Assembly (NCBI GenBank): GCA_025201345.1
Contig: JAIXMG010000010.1
Span: forward strand, 558,001-622,000
From: Thamnidium elegans
Taxonomy: Eukaryota; Mucoromycota; Mucoromycetes; Mucorales; Mucoraceae
Length of the DNA stretch: 64,000 bases
Reading direction: 5' to 3'
Both the position numbers and the translations under genes were made by a program. This document shows positions 36,520-49,188 of this stretch, in pieces. Positions within the stretch are counted from its first letter, which is position 1. Every line of letters starts with the position of its first letter. The notes under the pieces were generated by a model, which had not been told where the DNA came from, did no database searches, and saw only the letters and a program-made list of their open reading frames with translations.

Positions 36520-37004
36520 TTTGCAAAAAAAAAGAAAAAAGAAAAAGAGTGAAAAAGAGAAAAAAAGGAAGAAAAGATTAGATAAGGGGGGAGAGTAATA
36601 AGGAGTACAGGGTTGTTTGCTCTCTCGACGGGAAAGCATGTGATTTGAGAGAGTTCCTTCCGAATCACTTTTTTTTTTTTTTTTTTTTTTTGCGGGGGGG
36701 ACGGAGGAGGGGACTGTTTAAAAAAATAGATATCTTTTGGTTCCTTGCATATTTCATTAACGACAAAGAACAAAGTTATTTCAGTGAGTTTGCTCTTTGC
36801 AATGGCTCAAGGTACAATAGATAAAAAAACAAAACGCAATACAATAATGAACAGGTTTTAGTCTTATAATGAACATATAACCTTTGTTTTATTTATTTAT
36901 ACACTTGATTGATCAATGATATGACTATATAAACATGTCTCTTTCTCTCTCTCCTTTTTTTTTTTTTTTTTTTTTTTTGTTATTGCTTCAATATATACAT
37001 CTAA
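36520..37004. promoter_or_regulatory. Divergent intergenic promoter region
   Basis: 485 bases between the divergent starts of the hypothetical protein and the zinc-finger/membrane protein. It contains a T run of about 22 (36669-36690) and another (36957-36978) shortly before the ATG at 37005, resembling the T-rich leaders of other genes here. Confidence 0.4.
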
Positions 37005-37646
37005 ATGGATAGTAGAAATAGTAAGTTTGAATATTATTATTTTTTACATCAGGGTCCTAATTTTTTTTTTTTTATGTAAGCTTTATGTGACAGATGCGGA
37101 AGGCTTTTTATAGGAATGCGAGGTCTCAATATACATATTCGTCATGGCACTAAATGTATTGGTCTTCAAAATCCAAATCAACAAGCCATGACTCCTGTAG
37201 CTGGCCCACAGGAACAACCAGTAATTCAAAACCAACAAGACCGACAAGATGAAGTCATATTTATTGATCTAATCGAAATACAGAATGAACTGCGAGAGCG
37301 ACAAGAGCATCAAGAGCCGCAAGAACAAGAGGATGACCACGATAGTATCTTTTATACTCCCGAAATCGAATTTATTAATCTTAACGAAGTAGAGGATGAT
37401 CAACCGGTAGTAGGCGGTTGGATTCAACCATCAATTCGGTTTGTAGAAAAGGTAGCCGAAATATATCTCAGGATGCTCGAGTTTATTATGCAGTGTACGT
37501 TTTGGGCACTTTTAATTTGTTTTATTGCAAACATAGCTATTTATAGTTTCGACCATTGTTATGAGTTTGTCAATTATATAACCTATTGTATTACAAGTAC
37601 AGTTCGTGATTTTTACTATGGAAATATATACCAATGTTGTCAATGA
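37005..37646 (+). CDS. Small protein with N-terminal zinc finger and C-terminal membrane segment
   Basis: A 16-nt first exon (37005-37020) joins exon 2 (37081-37646) to give 193 residues. Using the AG at 37079-37080 yields CDRCGRLFIGMRGLNIHIRH followed by GTKC: Cys8, Cys11, His24 and His27 or Cys31, a C2H2/C2HC finger. The alternative acceptor 13 bases later leads straight to a stop, which supports this choice. The middle is Gln/Glu-rich and likely coiled (NELRERQEHQEPQEQ). Near residues 138-162 is a hydrophobic stretch (FIMQCTFWALLICFIANIAI), a single membrane segment, followed by a Cys/Tyr-rich tail. A zinc finger plus a membrane anchor is an uncommon combination. Possible roles are a membrane-held regulator or a domesticated zinc finger of transposon origin. 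Neither is shown. Confidence 0.65.
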
Positions 37647-38161
37647 TTTTGTATGGTAATATTAATAAAGTTTATACAGTAGAATGCTGTATAAGTTTGT
37701 ACGTCTCTCTCTCTCTCTCTCTCTATTCTCTCTTTTGTCTGTTATTCGTAGTATGACAGCTTTATCCTGGATCAACTATAATTTAGAATGGCGGAAAGAA
37801 CGCATAAGTTTCATTATTGAAGAACGTAAACCAAATAAAAAGCATACTCTTGCGATAAGCTTAATTGAAAAATAGAATCTCGAAAGCGTTTACTCCTCCG
37901 GCTATAATTCCAAGTAAAGTATATTATTATTTGATCCACTCTCATACTACTGTCGTAGCACCAAAAAAAAAAAGATGACAGTTATCAATAAAACCTGTTT
38001 TAGATATATTTTTTTCTGTCCAATGAACGAAAGAAAAAAACCAGAGACATAACCGGAACCAAAAACGTCACAGCTCCAATCCACGTGAAAAAAGAATATT
38101 TTTCTTTTTTTTTTTTTGTTTGCTTTTTCTTTTTTTTTTTTCCATCTCTCTATTCTATAAA
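37647..38161. other. Intergenic region before MSP1
   Basis: 515 bases holding a (CT)n microsatellite at about 37704-37724 and a T-rich leader (38098-38143) just upstream of the MSP1 ATG. No gene is supported. Confidence 0.45.
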
Positions 38162-38408
38162 ATGATGAAGTCTTGGTTACAACGTCCAGAAACAAAGAAG
38201 TATGCAGCGGATGGTACATTTAAATCGAGTCTATTTCTTAACGACAACAAAAACTAATTTATTTTTTTGTAGTTGCTGTATTTGCGCTTTCACAAGTCGC
38301 TTTTTATTTCGCATTCAAGTTCATTGTAGGTTCTTTAGATCCATCAAAAGCAAAGCGTCAAGAAGCAAAAGCCAAAAGTAATAAAGTACTTGGTAAACTT
38401 GGTGTAAG

Positions 38409-38439
<31 letters not shown>

Positions 38440-39573
38440 TTGTTCCTGATTTATAATTGACATTTTTTTTTATTATTATTCAGGCCAAGGATTTGAAATT
38501 AACAGAATATGAACAAATCATTGCAGCAGAAGTTATTCATGCCGATGAAATCAGTGTAAACTTTAAACGTAAGAGTTCTTCCACAATTAAAAAAAAAAAA
38601 AAGAGAGAGAGAGAGAGAAAACTAACATACAAAAAAATAGAAATTGGTGGACTGGATCATATTATCCAAGACCTTCGCGAGAGTGTGATTTACCCACTCT
38701 GCTACCCGGAACTGTTCACATCAGCCTCCGGTTTATTAGGCGCACCACGCGGTGTTTTATTATACGGGCCACCGGGTTGTGGTAAAACGATGCTTGCCAA
38801 AGCGCTTGCCAAGGAGAGCGGCGCGACCTTTATCAACATCCACGTCTCAACGCTTACCGATAAATACTACGGCGAGTCCAACAAACTGGTATCAGCAGTG
38901 TTTACGCTCGCCAAGAAATTACAGCCTTCCATTGTGTTTATTGACGAGATCGATTCGTTCTTGCGTGAGCGCCGAAGCACAGACCACGAAACCACGGGCA
39001 TGATGAAAGCAGAATTTATGAGTCTCTGGGACGGCTTAACGACAGGCGAAGACAGCCGTATTGTCATTTTGGGAGCTACCAACCGCCCCAACGACATCGA
39101 CTCTGCTATTCTTCGCAGAATGCCTAAACGTTTCGCGGTTAGATTACCAAGCGAATCACAACGTAAGAGCATCTTGGAGTTGCTGTTAAAGCATATTCAG
39201 CTGGCTTCTGATTTCAATATGACAGAATTGGTCCAGAGAACCGCTGGATTGTCAGGTAGTGATTTAAAGGAACTGTGTCGTAACGCTGCCATGATTCCTA
39301 TCCGTGAATACGTTCGGTCTATTCAACCTGCTTATTCTAGTGAAGATGCTAGTCAAGATTTAATTGATATTGATACCGCTGTAAGTTTTTTTTTTTTATT
39401 TTTGTTTTTTATTTTTATTTATTTGTTTATATAATAACTGACAAAAAAAAACCATTTAGAAAATCAATACCAGACCATTGGTTGTATCTGATTTCTACTC
39501 TTTTGAAGAAACAAATGAAAAATCTTACAGTTATATTTCGGATGAAACTCCTCAACAAGAAAACCTTGATTAA
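38162..39573 (+). CDS. MSP1: Msp1/ATAD1 AAA ATPase, outer-membrane protein extractase
   Basis: Five exons (38162-38213, 38273-38403, 38484-38568, 38641-39380, 39460-39573) give 373 residues. Msp1 pulls mislocalised tail-anchored proteins out of the mitochondrial outer membrane and peroxisomes. A single N-terminal membrane helix ([19 protein letters not shown]) near residues 18-36 is followed by a linker and the AAA module: [14 protein letters not shown], Walker [20 protein letters not shown], pore loop region [13 protein letters not shown], Walker [16 protein letters not shown], sensor ATNRPNDID and the arginine fingers in [14 protein letters not shown]. Intron 3 (38569-38640) is 72 nt, a multiple of three, and has no stop, so the open frame runs through it. 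Splicing it gives NFKQIGGLD, as in the family, and it has a perfect ACTAAC branch site at 38621. I therefore treat it as an intron. The tail is short. Confidence 0.95.
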
Positions 39574-39691
39574 AATAAAATAATTCCTCCCCCCCCCCAA
39601 AAAAAACATTTATTATGCAGTGATTGGTTCGTGTTTGACATTAAAAACTGTATTAAAGTTAAAGACTCCGTTCCATTTTTTACATGTAAGT

Positions 39692-39722
<31 letters not shown>

Positions 39723-40190
39723 CTTGTAAGAGAATATGGGGGTAATGTTTTGTGTGTGTATGCGCGCGCGCGTGTGTGTGTGTGACAGAAAGAAAAAAAA
39801 AGATGATATCAGTTTACTTGAAAAGGACGGGGGACATACTGAAAGCCGGAAAAGTATATATGCTGTCATGATGATTAAAAAGCATTTTTTTTTTTCCACT
39901 TTTTTGTTTTAAAACCCAGTAACGAAAAAGTTGATTATGGTATTCTACGTTCGACACATGTTACATGAATTAAAATGACAACACTAAAATACAGAGTGTG
40001 CTTCTATGGTTTCAATCACATCTATTTGTGTAACATGGAAACCATTCACCTCTTTTTTGTTTTAAAGAAGCTAAAACGGTTTTTTTGCCTTTTTCTATTT
40101 TAAACCCAAAAAAAAACTTTTTTTTTTTTTTTCCTTTTTTTTTTTTTCTTTTCCTTTTACTCTTTTTCTTTTAACAACCAAAAAAAAAAA
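39574..40190. other. Intergenic region between MSP1 and GSK3
   Basis: A/T-rich spacer with a run of C (39590-39598), an A run of about 30 (39693-39722) and a (GT)/(CG) alternating purine-pyrimidine stretch at 39751-39785. The T-rich block 40118-40170 is the probable GSK3 leader. Confidence 0.45.
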
Positions 40191-41693
40191 ATGACAGGTA
40201 TTTATACAAATACATACAAAAAAAAGAAGAAAAAAAAAAGAGGGAACTTGTGAGTAAACCAAAAAGTGTTTATTTAGGTCTTCATGAGAAAACGATCAAA
40301 GTAGTAGCGAAGGATGCTAAAACAGGAAAGCAAATAAAACTAGAGTATATAAACAAAAAAATCACTGGTAATGGCTCGTTTGGAGTAGTATATCAAACGC
40401 GACTTGTTGAGACAAATGAAGATGCTGCCATCAAGAAGGTGTTACAGGATAGACGATTCAAGGTAAAAAAAAATATATACTTTTTTTTTAATATTTTTTC
40501 TTTGTACTAACAAAACCAAAAAAAAAACAAAAAAAAACAAAAAAAAACAAAAAAAAAAGAATCGTGAATTACAAATTATGCGTCTAGTTGATCATGTCAA
40601 TGTATGTCAATTGAAGTCATATTTTTACAATCAAGTTGAAAACAAAGAAGATGAAGTATACTTGAATCTGGTTATGGAATATGTACCCGACACTTTATAC
40701 AGAGCCACCAAACACTACTCCAAATCCAAACAGCAAATGCCGCTGCTTCTTGTGCAACTGTACATGTACCAAGTCATTCGATCATTAGCGTACGTTCATG
40801 CGCTTGGCATCTGTCACCGTGACATCAAACCTCAAAACGTCTTGCTGGATCCAGCCAGCGGTATTTGTAAGATGTGTGATTTCGGCAGCGCTAAAATACT
40901 GGTACCTGGTGAGCCCAATGTCTCGTACATCTGCTCTCGCTACTACCGCGCGCCTGAGCTGATCTTTGGTGCCACCAATTACACCCTCAGCATCGATGTC
41001 TGGTCAACAGGCTGTGTCATGGCTGAACTGATCTTGGGTCAACCGTTCTTTCCTGGTGACAGTGGTATTGATCAGTTGGTCGAGATCATCAAGATTTTAG
41101 GAACCCCGTCCAAACAGGAAATTGCTGCCATGAATACAAGTTATGTTGAACATCGATTCCCTCAAATTAAACCACATCCATTGCACAAGGTAAACGATTA
41201 TATATATTAAAAAAAAAAAAAAGAGTGAAAGAGTACAGGGAGGAGGAGGGGTTACTATTGATTTTTTTTTTTTTAAGAAAAAAAGAAAATGTTGTTAACA
41301 TTGTTTTTAGATCTTTCACACAGCTAATCCGGAAGCAGTCGATTTATTATCTCGTATGTTGCAGTATAACCCTCAACAACGTATCACAGCCATAGAAGCA
41401 TTAAGTCATCCCTTTTTTGATCCTATTCGTGATCCCAATACAAGATTACCCGATGGTAGACCTTTACCACCCGTTTTAAACTTTTCGCGAGAAGGTAAAA
41501 TCATCATACGTTATAATTACACTTGTAAAAAATTAAAACCGCCTATTTTCTAGAATTATCTATTAGACCTGACTTAATTAGACGATTAGTTCCACCTCAC
41601 TACGAACAAGAACTTTTAAATCAAGGTATTGATATTCACAATTTTGAACCTATTCCTCTCGATCAAATGAAAATATCTCCATCAGCTATTTAG
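40191..41693 (+). CDS. Glycogen synthase kinase 3 family Ser/Thr kinase
   Basis: Coding blocks end and begin at 40462|40560, 41189|41311 and 41494|41554, with the stop at 41691-41693. The kinase is complete: glycine loop [13 protein letters not shown] lysine AAIKKV, NRELQIM, catalytic loop [20 protein letters not shown], and the GSK-3 hallmark activation-loop tyrosine [20 protein letters not shown], then [19 protein letters not shown]. The C-lobe ends [27 protein letters not shown]-3 phosphorylates primed substrates in glycogen, cell-wall, stress and cycle control; yeast relatives are Rim11, Mck1, Mrk1 and Skp1. The start is unresolved. The only upstream ATG (40191) is out of frame with the body, which is open from 40241. 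Either a tiny intron after ATGACAG or a one-base error in the A run at 40230-40239 would connect them; the span given assumes one of these. Confidence 0.9.
40510..40559 (+). repeat. CAAAAAAA-type tandem repeat at a 3' splice site
   Basis: Inside the first GSK3 intron, after a perfect TACTAAC branch site (40505-40511), units of C plus seven or more A are repeated about four times and end directly at the acceptor AG. It replaces the usual pyrimidine tract. Confidence 0.7.
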
Positions 41694-41882
41694 AGCGAAT
41701 TATATATATATATTTTTTTTTATAATACATATTTAATCCCCTCCCCCCCACATACTATTTTTTATATGACAGTTTTCGGGAATAATAAAAAAAAAAAAAA
41801 AAAAAAAAAAAAAGATCACATATAAAAAGCATGAATTTATTTTTTTCCCACCCACTTTATTTCTTTATATAATCCCTTTAAA

Positions 41883-42552
41883 ATGCCAAACTCTATGGTA
41901 ATTGATGAATCTATTCATCCAGACACACACCACAAAGAATTAAAGCGTACTGTAGTCATTAGTATCGACACCGAATCAGCTGAATACGTGTACGACTGGG
42001 CCGTCAATAACTTTATCAATCCTCAAACCGATCTTGTTGTCTTACTTAACTGTCGTACAGTAGATGCTCCTATCGCTCCTTACATAAATCCAACTGGGTT
42101 TATTGAAGAGTTTGATGATAAGCGAAAGAAGAAAAGCCATTTATTACTTCGAGAATATGCTGACAGATTAAAACCGTTTGGTGTAAGTCTTTTTCTTTTT
42201 TTTTTTGTGCGTGCAAAAAAAAAAAAAAACTAAAAATAGAAATAGATTGCAGTAAGAGCAATTGCTTTAGCTGGTGAACCAAAGACGGAAATTGTAAGAA
42301 AGTCTACCGAGTTAATGGCAGATGTTCTAATTATTGGTTCTCGCGGGCTGGGTAAAATTAAAAGGTATATAAAAAAAAAAGTTCTTTTTTTTAAATTACT
42401 AACGTATACAAAATTGTAGAACTTTATTAGGTAGTGTCAGTGATTATTGTAGTCATAACTGTCATTGCACAGTTATTGTTGTTAAAGCTCATCCTGAACA
42501 TCCCGAGGGAAAACATGAAATGACAAATATTTTTAAGAGGCATTCGGAATAA
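41883..42552 (+). CDS. Universal stress protein (UspA family)
   Basis: Three exons (41883-42182, 42246-42364, 42420-42552) encode 183 residues. The Rossmann-like Usp fold is shown by KRTVVISIDTESAEYVYDWAVNNF at the first strand and helix, DLVVLLNCR at the second strand, and the ATP-binding signature near the end, G-x2-G-x9-G-S, in IIGSRGLGKIKR joined to TLLGSVSDYC across the last intron, followed by CTVIVVKAH. Usp proteins bind ATP and are induced or modified under stress; fungal members are poorly studied. It starts 190 bases after the GSK3 stop, on the same strand, and converges on the four-Cys gene. Confidence 0.9.
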
Positions 42553-42669
42553 ATATTATTTCTGACATGCTTCACATTCTGACTTGTCATTCTTCAACTG
42601 TCTATTTTTTTTTAATATTAATAATGCAATACATAACAATTAATTAAAAAAAAAAAAAAAAAAAAAGAC

Positions 42670-42801
42670 TCACTTCTTTTCACGACAAGCACGTTGAAAT
42701 TCGTCCCATTCTTTCACACATTTTGACCTATCATTATTGTTCTTGGCTAAACACTCCTTTAACGGGTTAGCGTCACACGATTCTTTCTTTGTTGAATTCA
42801 T
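42670..42801 (-). CDS. Four-cysteine mini-protein, CHCH-like
   Basis: A 43-residue frame starts at the ATG at 42801 and ends just past the USP stop on the opposite strand. Cysteines at 9, 17, 28 and 39 are spaced 7, 10 and 10 residues apart, with charged, helical sequence between (NPLKECLAKNN, SKCVKEWDEFQRAC). This resembles the helix-loop-helix CHCH proteins imported into the mitochondrial intermembrane space by Mia40 and used in cytochrome oxidase assembly, though the spacing is not the classical twin CX9C. An upstream in-frame Met (42879) would add a Phe-rich stretch that looks like translated leader, so I prefer the short start. Confidence 0.55.
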   Translation of the reverse strand: MNSTKKESCDANPLKECLAKNNNDRSKCVKEWDEFQRACREKK

Positions 42802-42969
42802 AATAAAAAAGAAAAAAGAAAAAAAGTAACCCTGGAAAAAAAAAAAATGCATAACACTAAACAAGGGGACCACAGTCACGGTTTTTTGTTTTTTTAAAAG
42901 TATATTTGAAAAAAAGAGATACTAATAAGATAGTAAAAAAGGAATAAAATAGAGAAAAATGGGGATAAT

Positions 42970-44638
<1,669 letters not shown>

Positions 44639-47237
44639 TTTTTTTTAATATAAAAAAAGATATAATAGAGAAAAAAAAAAAAAAAAGAAAAAGAAAATTA
44701 CGCGCCAACGGTTTTTATAAAAGAAAAAAAAAAAAAAAAAACCTGTGACGCTAATAACATTGAATTGCCGATTTCGTTAACCGCCCTGTCAGGCTTTAGA
44801 AAATATATATATAAAAGCCAAGCAAAGTATGTAAGCCAAGAAAGAAAAAGGTTGTATTTAAATAAGGGTTTATTTTGGTCATGCCACTTTTGTCCCTCTC
44901 TCTTTTTTTTTTCTGCCACTTGATGCCAAGCCCATTTTTCTTTTAACAAAGAACCCTAAAAAATAAGGAAAAAAAAAGAGAGAGAGAGAATTCCGCTCCT
45001 AAATAAACCAATAACATTTTTAATTTTCTGTGAGCGATTCAAAAAGATCCAATTTAGACAAACGTGATTTTTTCTAAATCAACGTGATTTTTTTTTTTTA
45101 GGCGTGCAACTCCCCCGTACTTTTTATCATTTTTGTATGATTGAAAGTCGCCTACAGAAAAACTAAATCTTATGGCTAGAACCTAAATTAAGCTCTCTAA
45201 TTAAAAGAAAAAGCATATTTACGTGTAGAATTCAGCATTCTCATTTTTTAAATTGTCTATATATTAGCTGCAACTCAATTATTTATGCCTCTTTTTTTCC
45301 TTCAAGAATGCAGTCGGTCCCAAAACATTAACAAATCAGATAACCCTACAACAAACTTATGTTCGTTGTATATATTATGCCTGAGTATTAAAAAAAAAAT
45401 CGACAATCTGTCTGTGCTGTGATACATCAACTAATTCATGCCAGATCACATATTTACTTCCTTTGAATGCCTCGAATTAAGCTATTGTTAAATCAAGTAT
45501 ACGGAAATATAATATATACTGGCCCCAGATGAAGATGGTATGTGTGTAAATATGTATAATATATATACTTTATCAAACCTAGTCGATTCCTCGATAAAAA
45601 AATCTTGATACAAGGTATCTTGGCACACGGCTGATCCAAAAAAAAATAACATATGACGTTCTCCATTATAAAAACGAGCTTGAGGCATGAAATTAAACAA
45701 TAAGTATCATTTCATTTACGATCTTTTTCTTCCATTTTAAAAATCAATTCGCGTATCTTTTTTTTTTTTTTATGTTCTCTATATACCTATTAAAACTTCT
45801 ACGGTAAAGTCATGTAATACACCACAAAAAAAGTATGGAGGTATTATTGTGTGTGTCTATTGGTTTCACATAGAATGGTCAAAGGCTCTCTCCTCAGAAG
45901 ATTATGCCGCGTGATACGCTTTTAGCGCTCGAAACGGTTGTTTAAAAAAGATAGGGCACTTGTAGTCCCGACTTGAAAGTAAATTAATGCATTAAACGTT
46001 GTGTGTCGCTTGGCAGAAAATGAGGTAATCTCTTCTTGTACCTGTTCCGTGGGCATTCAAATGACCTTTTTTGACAACGTCATGGTAACAAAAAAAAAAA
46101 AAAAAAAAAAAAAGAGAGAGATCTACAGGGGATTTCAATATAATTGTAGACTCATCTTATTACCAATAGAAAAGGAGTATTCCAGTTTAAACTATTTACA
46201 GAAAAACTTTCATTGCACAGCCTTGTGTACGGCTTCAAATTATTATACTATCTCACATGATCAAACAAATACAGTTACCATTTATTCTCTTGGCTTTTAA
46301 TGTAATTCCTTAAGAAGTTTGTCGGTTAGCCCAAGATAAAAAAAAAAGGGGGGGGGGCAAAATACTTTATTCTAAATTTGATTGTTTCAAAATATGTGCT
46401 ATTAGTGGTAATTATGCTGTTACATAATATTTTTGCCCTTCAAGAGGCACGAGATTTAAAAAGCGTTCTAGGCAATGGAGAATAATCACGAGAAGTTGTT
46501 CTTTAAATGCCTTCAGTTTCGGATGCTGAAAAAAAAAATTCCACCCCGGCTTTCCCAACGATGAAAATGATGGCGCCATATTAAAAATAAGAGTCATCGT
46601 TTTTGATGATTTAAAGATTACTTAGTTATGAACAAATGAAATCATATGTACACTTATCACTAAAAAAAAATAAAATAAAGGGGGGTTTCATTCGAAAGGG
46701 AACGGACGTCTAAAAGGGCCTGGACAAAATATATGTGTTATTCACTGTGAGAGAAAGAAATGATACACAAATAAAATAATCCCAGGCTTTATTAGCGGTA
46801 TTTAAATTCTGTAAGATTAGCTCGCAAGTTATTTTTAATCAGAAATGTTTGAAAAGCTTTCAAAACTAAGAACATTGTCAACGTGCACGGTCCTCACGTT
46901 TTTGAAAGGTAACAAAAAAATAATAAAAAAAAAAGTCTAAACAGTTTAGTTTTTAATAAAAGTGCAATAGAAGAAAACGTGTTAAACTTCATTGGGTAAA
47001 AGACTTGTTTAATTTTACATCATTTTACAAAAAAGTCAGATATTACTCACACACCCGTGTGTGTCGGAAGTAAAATTATGACTAAAAGGATCTTTTTTAT
47101 CCATCTAAAAAAAATAAAAATTCATGCTTATATAAATAAGCTTTGAATTATTCTATTTTCTCTTCTTTTCTTCAACTTGAAAAAAAAAACTTTTTTTTAA
47201 AAAATACCCCTTTAACACACACACATACAATAATACA
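44639..47237. other. Actin upstream region and gene-poor spacer
   Basis: The first ~150 bases upstream of the actin ATG on the minus strand are A/T-rich with A and T runs; a TATATAAAA match lies near 44805-44815. The remaining 2.4 kb has no supported gene. An open piece at 46412-46597 (minus strand) has fair composition but no family match that I recognise. Confidence 0.4.
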
Positions 47238-47582
47238 ATGGATCTTTCTTGGTGTATCATTTGCGATCGTCATTCTATTGAAGAAAACGTAAGTTTTTTT
47301 TTAACTGCAATAAATAACACTATACTAACCAATATACTCTAATAGTTGTACTGCTCAGAAACTTGTCGTACTCAAGACGTAAATCACAAACATGCTATTG
47401 TATCAGACAAGACTATGACTTTAAGGTCTCCACCAGCATCTCCATTGTTAGACCCCTTCTTCTCATCATTCAATCATGAAAGACGTACTTCTATCACTAT
47501 CAGCAAGTCAACCCGTACAACTCCTGATATCTTTGGTTACATGAGTCCCTCTAGCGTGCCTCGTTACAGCTTATCCGACTAG
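47238..47582 (+). CDS. Ecl1-like chronological-lifespan / stress factor
   Basis: Two exons (47238-47288, 47346-47582) encode 95 residues. The N-terminus reads MDLSWCIICDRH, then across the intron LYCSETCRTQD: Cys6, Cys9, Cys20 and Cys24 form the zinc-binding head of the Ecl1 family ('life-span regulatory factor'), whose fission-yeast members Ecl1-Ecl3 extend chronological lifespan and respond to nutrient limitation. The tail is Ser/Pro-rich and contains a short conserved-looking SPPASPLLDPF and a TPDIFGYMSPSS segment typical of these proteins. The leader has (CA)n-rich sequence just before the ATG. Confidence 0.82.
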
Positions 47583-47999
47583 ATACGCAAAAAAAAAAAA
47601 AAAAAAAAAAAAAAAGGTGCATTATCTTTTTATACCCCCTCTCTTTCTTTCTCGCCTTCAACTGCAAAAAAAAAAAAAAAAAAAAAAAACTACTACTACT
47701 ACTATTTACTTATTTACAACCTTTCATCAAACAAACAACAACAACAACTAAAAATTATCTCTTTTTCCCCCCTAAATTATTGCATTCAACCTAGCATTTC
47801 TCTCTTTTAAATTTACAAAACACAAAAAAAAAAAATTTTATTTGACGTACCTTTTTTTTTTTCTTTCTTTTTCAATCTGTGGTTATAAACAATTTTAAAT
47901 CACTCCCATTTTAACAAATACTTGGTTTTACTTGAATATGTTAAGGAGGTAGTGTGAAATTGGGTTTTGATCAGGGATGGAAAAAAGGAAAATATATAT

Positions 48000-48030
<31 letters not shown>

Positions 48031-48181
48031 TACGCACACAAAACCTGTTTTTTTTCCCTCTTTTTTTTTTTTTTTTTGCTAATCTTTTTTATTTAGGGTA
48101 AATGCAAGTTTGTTTATTTGGGAAGCATAGAATGATATGTAATGAATTTTATCTAATTGTAGGGGTTTTTTTTTTTTTTTT
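47583..48181. other. Intergenic region with microsatellites
   Basis: Contains A runs (47588-47615, 47665-47689), a (CTA)n stretch at 47690-47705, (CAA)n at 47730-47747, and a (CA)n run at about 48005-48030. No gene is seen. Confidence 0.5.
48005..48030 (+). repeat. (CA)n microsatellite
   Basis: About thirteen CA dinucleotides, followed by an imperfect continuation. Likely variable in length; it lies between the Ecl1-like gene and the 3' end of the zinc-finger mini-protein. Confidence 0.85.
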
Positions 48182-48424
48182 TTAAAGGTATTGCTTTTCT
48201 TGTTTATTTTTACATAGATCTGTATGCCAATGGTGTCTATTTTGAGAAGCAAATCCGATCTTACAGTCTTGACAATAATACCATGGAAACGTATCACTCT
48301 TTGTAGAAATTGTGCTGATACTTTCAATATCTTCGTCGTCATCGGCTAATAATGCACCACGAGGTCTATGCAAGACCTTTTTTGAGAATAATGTAAAGAT
48401 ACGAGAAGCAGAAATTGGTGACAT
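48182..48424 (-). CDS. Zinc-finger mini-protein
   Basis: An 80-residue single-exon frame on the minus strand. The first part is basic (RIFTLFSKKVLHRPRG) and could act as a nuclear or mitochondrial targeting region; an acidic/Ser stretch follows (DDDEDIESISTISTKS). The C-terminal third is a single finger, YYCQDCKIGFASQNRHHWHT then DLC: C-x2-C-x12-H with a closing Cys, a C2HC pattern. I do not recognise a named family. A leader of A/T-rich sequence precedes the ATG. Splicing to an upstream exon cannot be excluded. Confidence 0.55.
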   Translation of the reverse strand: MSPISASRIFTLFSKKVLHRPRGALLADDDEDIESISTISTKSDTFPWYYCQDCKIGFASQNRHHWHTDLCKNKQEKQYL

Positions 48425-49188
48425 AATATAAAGGATAGGAATGGGTATTTTTTATTTGGTGTGGAAAAAAAAAGAAAAAGAAAGGTAAAGAAAAGGATAA
48501 CAAGAAAAACAAGTACCTTTATATATTACCATGTCTATCATTAAATAATAATGAATACCTTTTTGTTGTTGATCTAATTTTGAATTAATCAATAATATTT
48601 TATTGAAAAAAAAAAGATATAAATATAACGGCCTTTTTAGCACCACCCCTCCTCTCCCTTCTCCTTTGATGTCTTGACACGATTTTTTAATATAAAATCA
48701 TTATTTCTTTGTGCAAATCTCAAAAGGGGAACAAAAAAAGTATTTATATACAATCAAATATTTTTTTGACGCTAGGAGAAGATGACATTCATGCCACAAC
48801 CCAAAAATAAGTTTCGAACCATGATCTCCCTCTTGCTTAAAGAAAGAAAAACCCACGGGCTTTTTTAAATACAAACAATAATATATATTTTTTTTCTATT
48901 TCTGTAATATTGTTAATTACCAATAGACTAATTTAATACATCATATTAAACCGTGCAAAAACTAAGCTCCAAAAAAAAAAAAGATCAATTGATTTATGTA
49001 AAGAAATTTAGCAGTCTTTTTTTTTTTTTTTTTTTTTTTTTTTACATCGCAAGGGTTTCTGAAGCACCTCTCATATATATATATGCTTTTAAGATAAACA
49101 CCCCTCCTCCTCAATTAATCAATCCCTGGGGTATTTCTCATATCTTTTTTTTTTTTCAAGAAATGAATCATTTAATCTCTTGTTTCTT
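48425..49188. other. Intergenic region before the F-box gene
   Basis: 764 bases of A/T-rich spacer between divergent genes, with a T run of about 26 at 49018-49043. A TTTCGAACC motif at 48811-48819 recalls a tRNA B box on the minus strand, but no tRNA can be folded around it. Confidence 0.4.

Noticed and set aside
37684..37875. 63-codon frame after the zinc-finger/membrane gene
   Set aside because: Its start is translated from the (CT)n microsatellite and nothing else supports it.
46412..46597. 61-codon minus-strand frame with normal-looking composition
   Set aside because: It is short, stands alone, has no leader or splice partners, and I recognise no family.
48779..48870. Possible tRNA on the minus strand (GGTTCGAAA B-box-like motif)
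   Set aside because: No A box, acceptor stem or anticodon arm can be placed around it.
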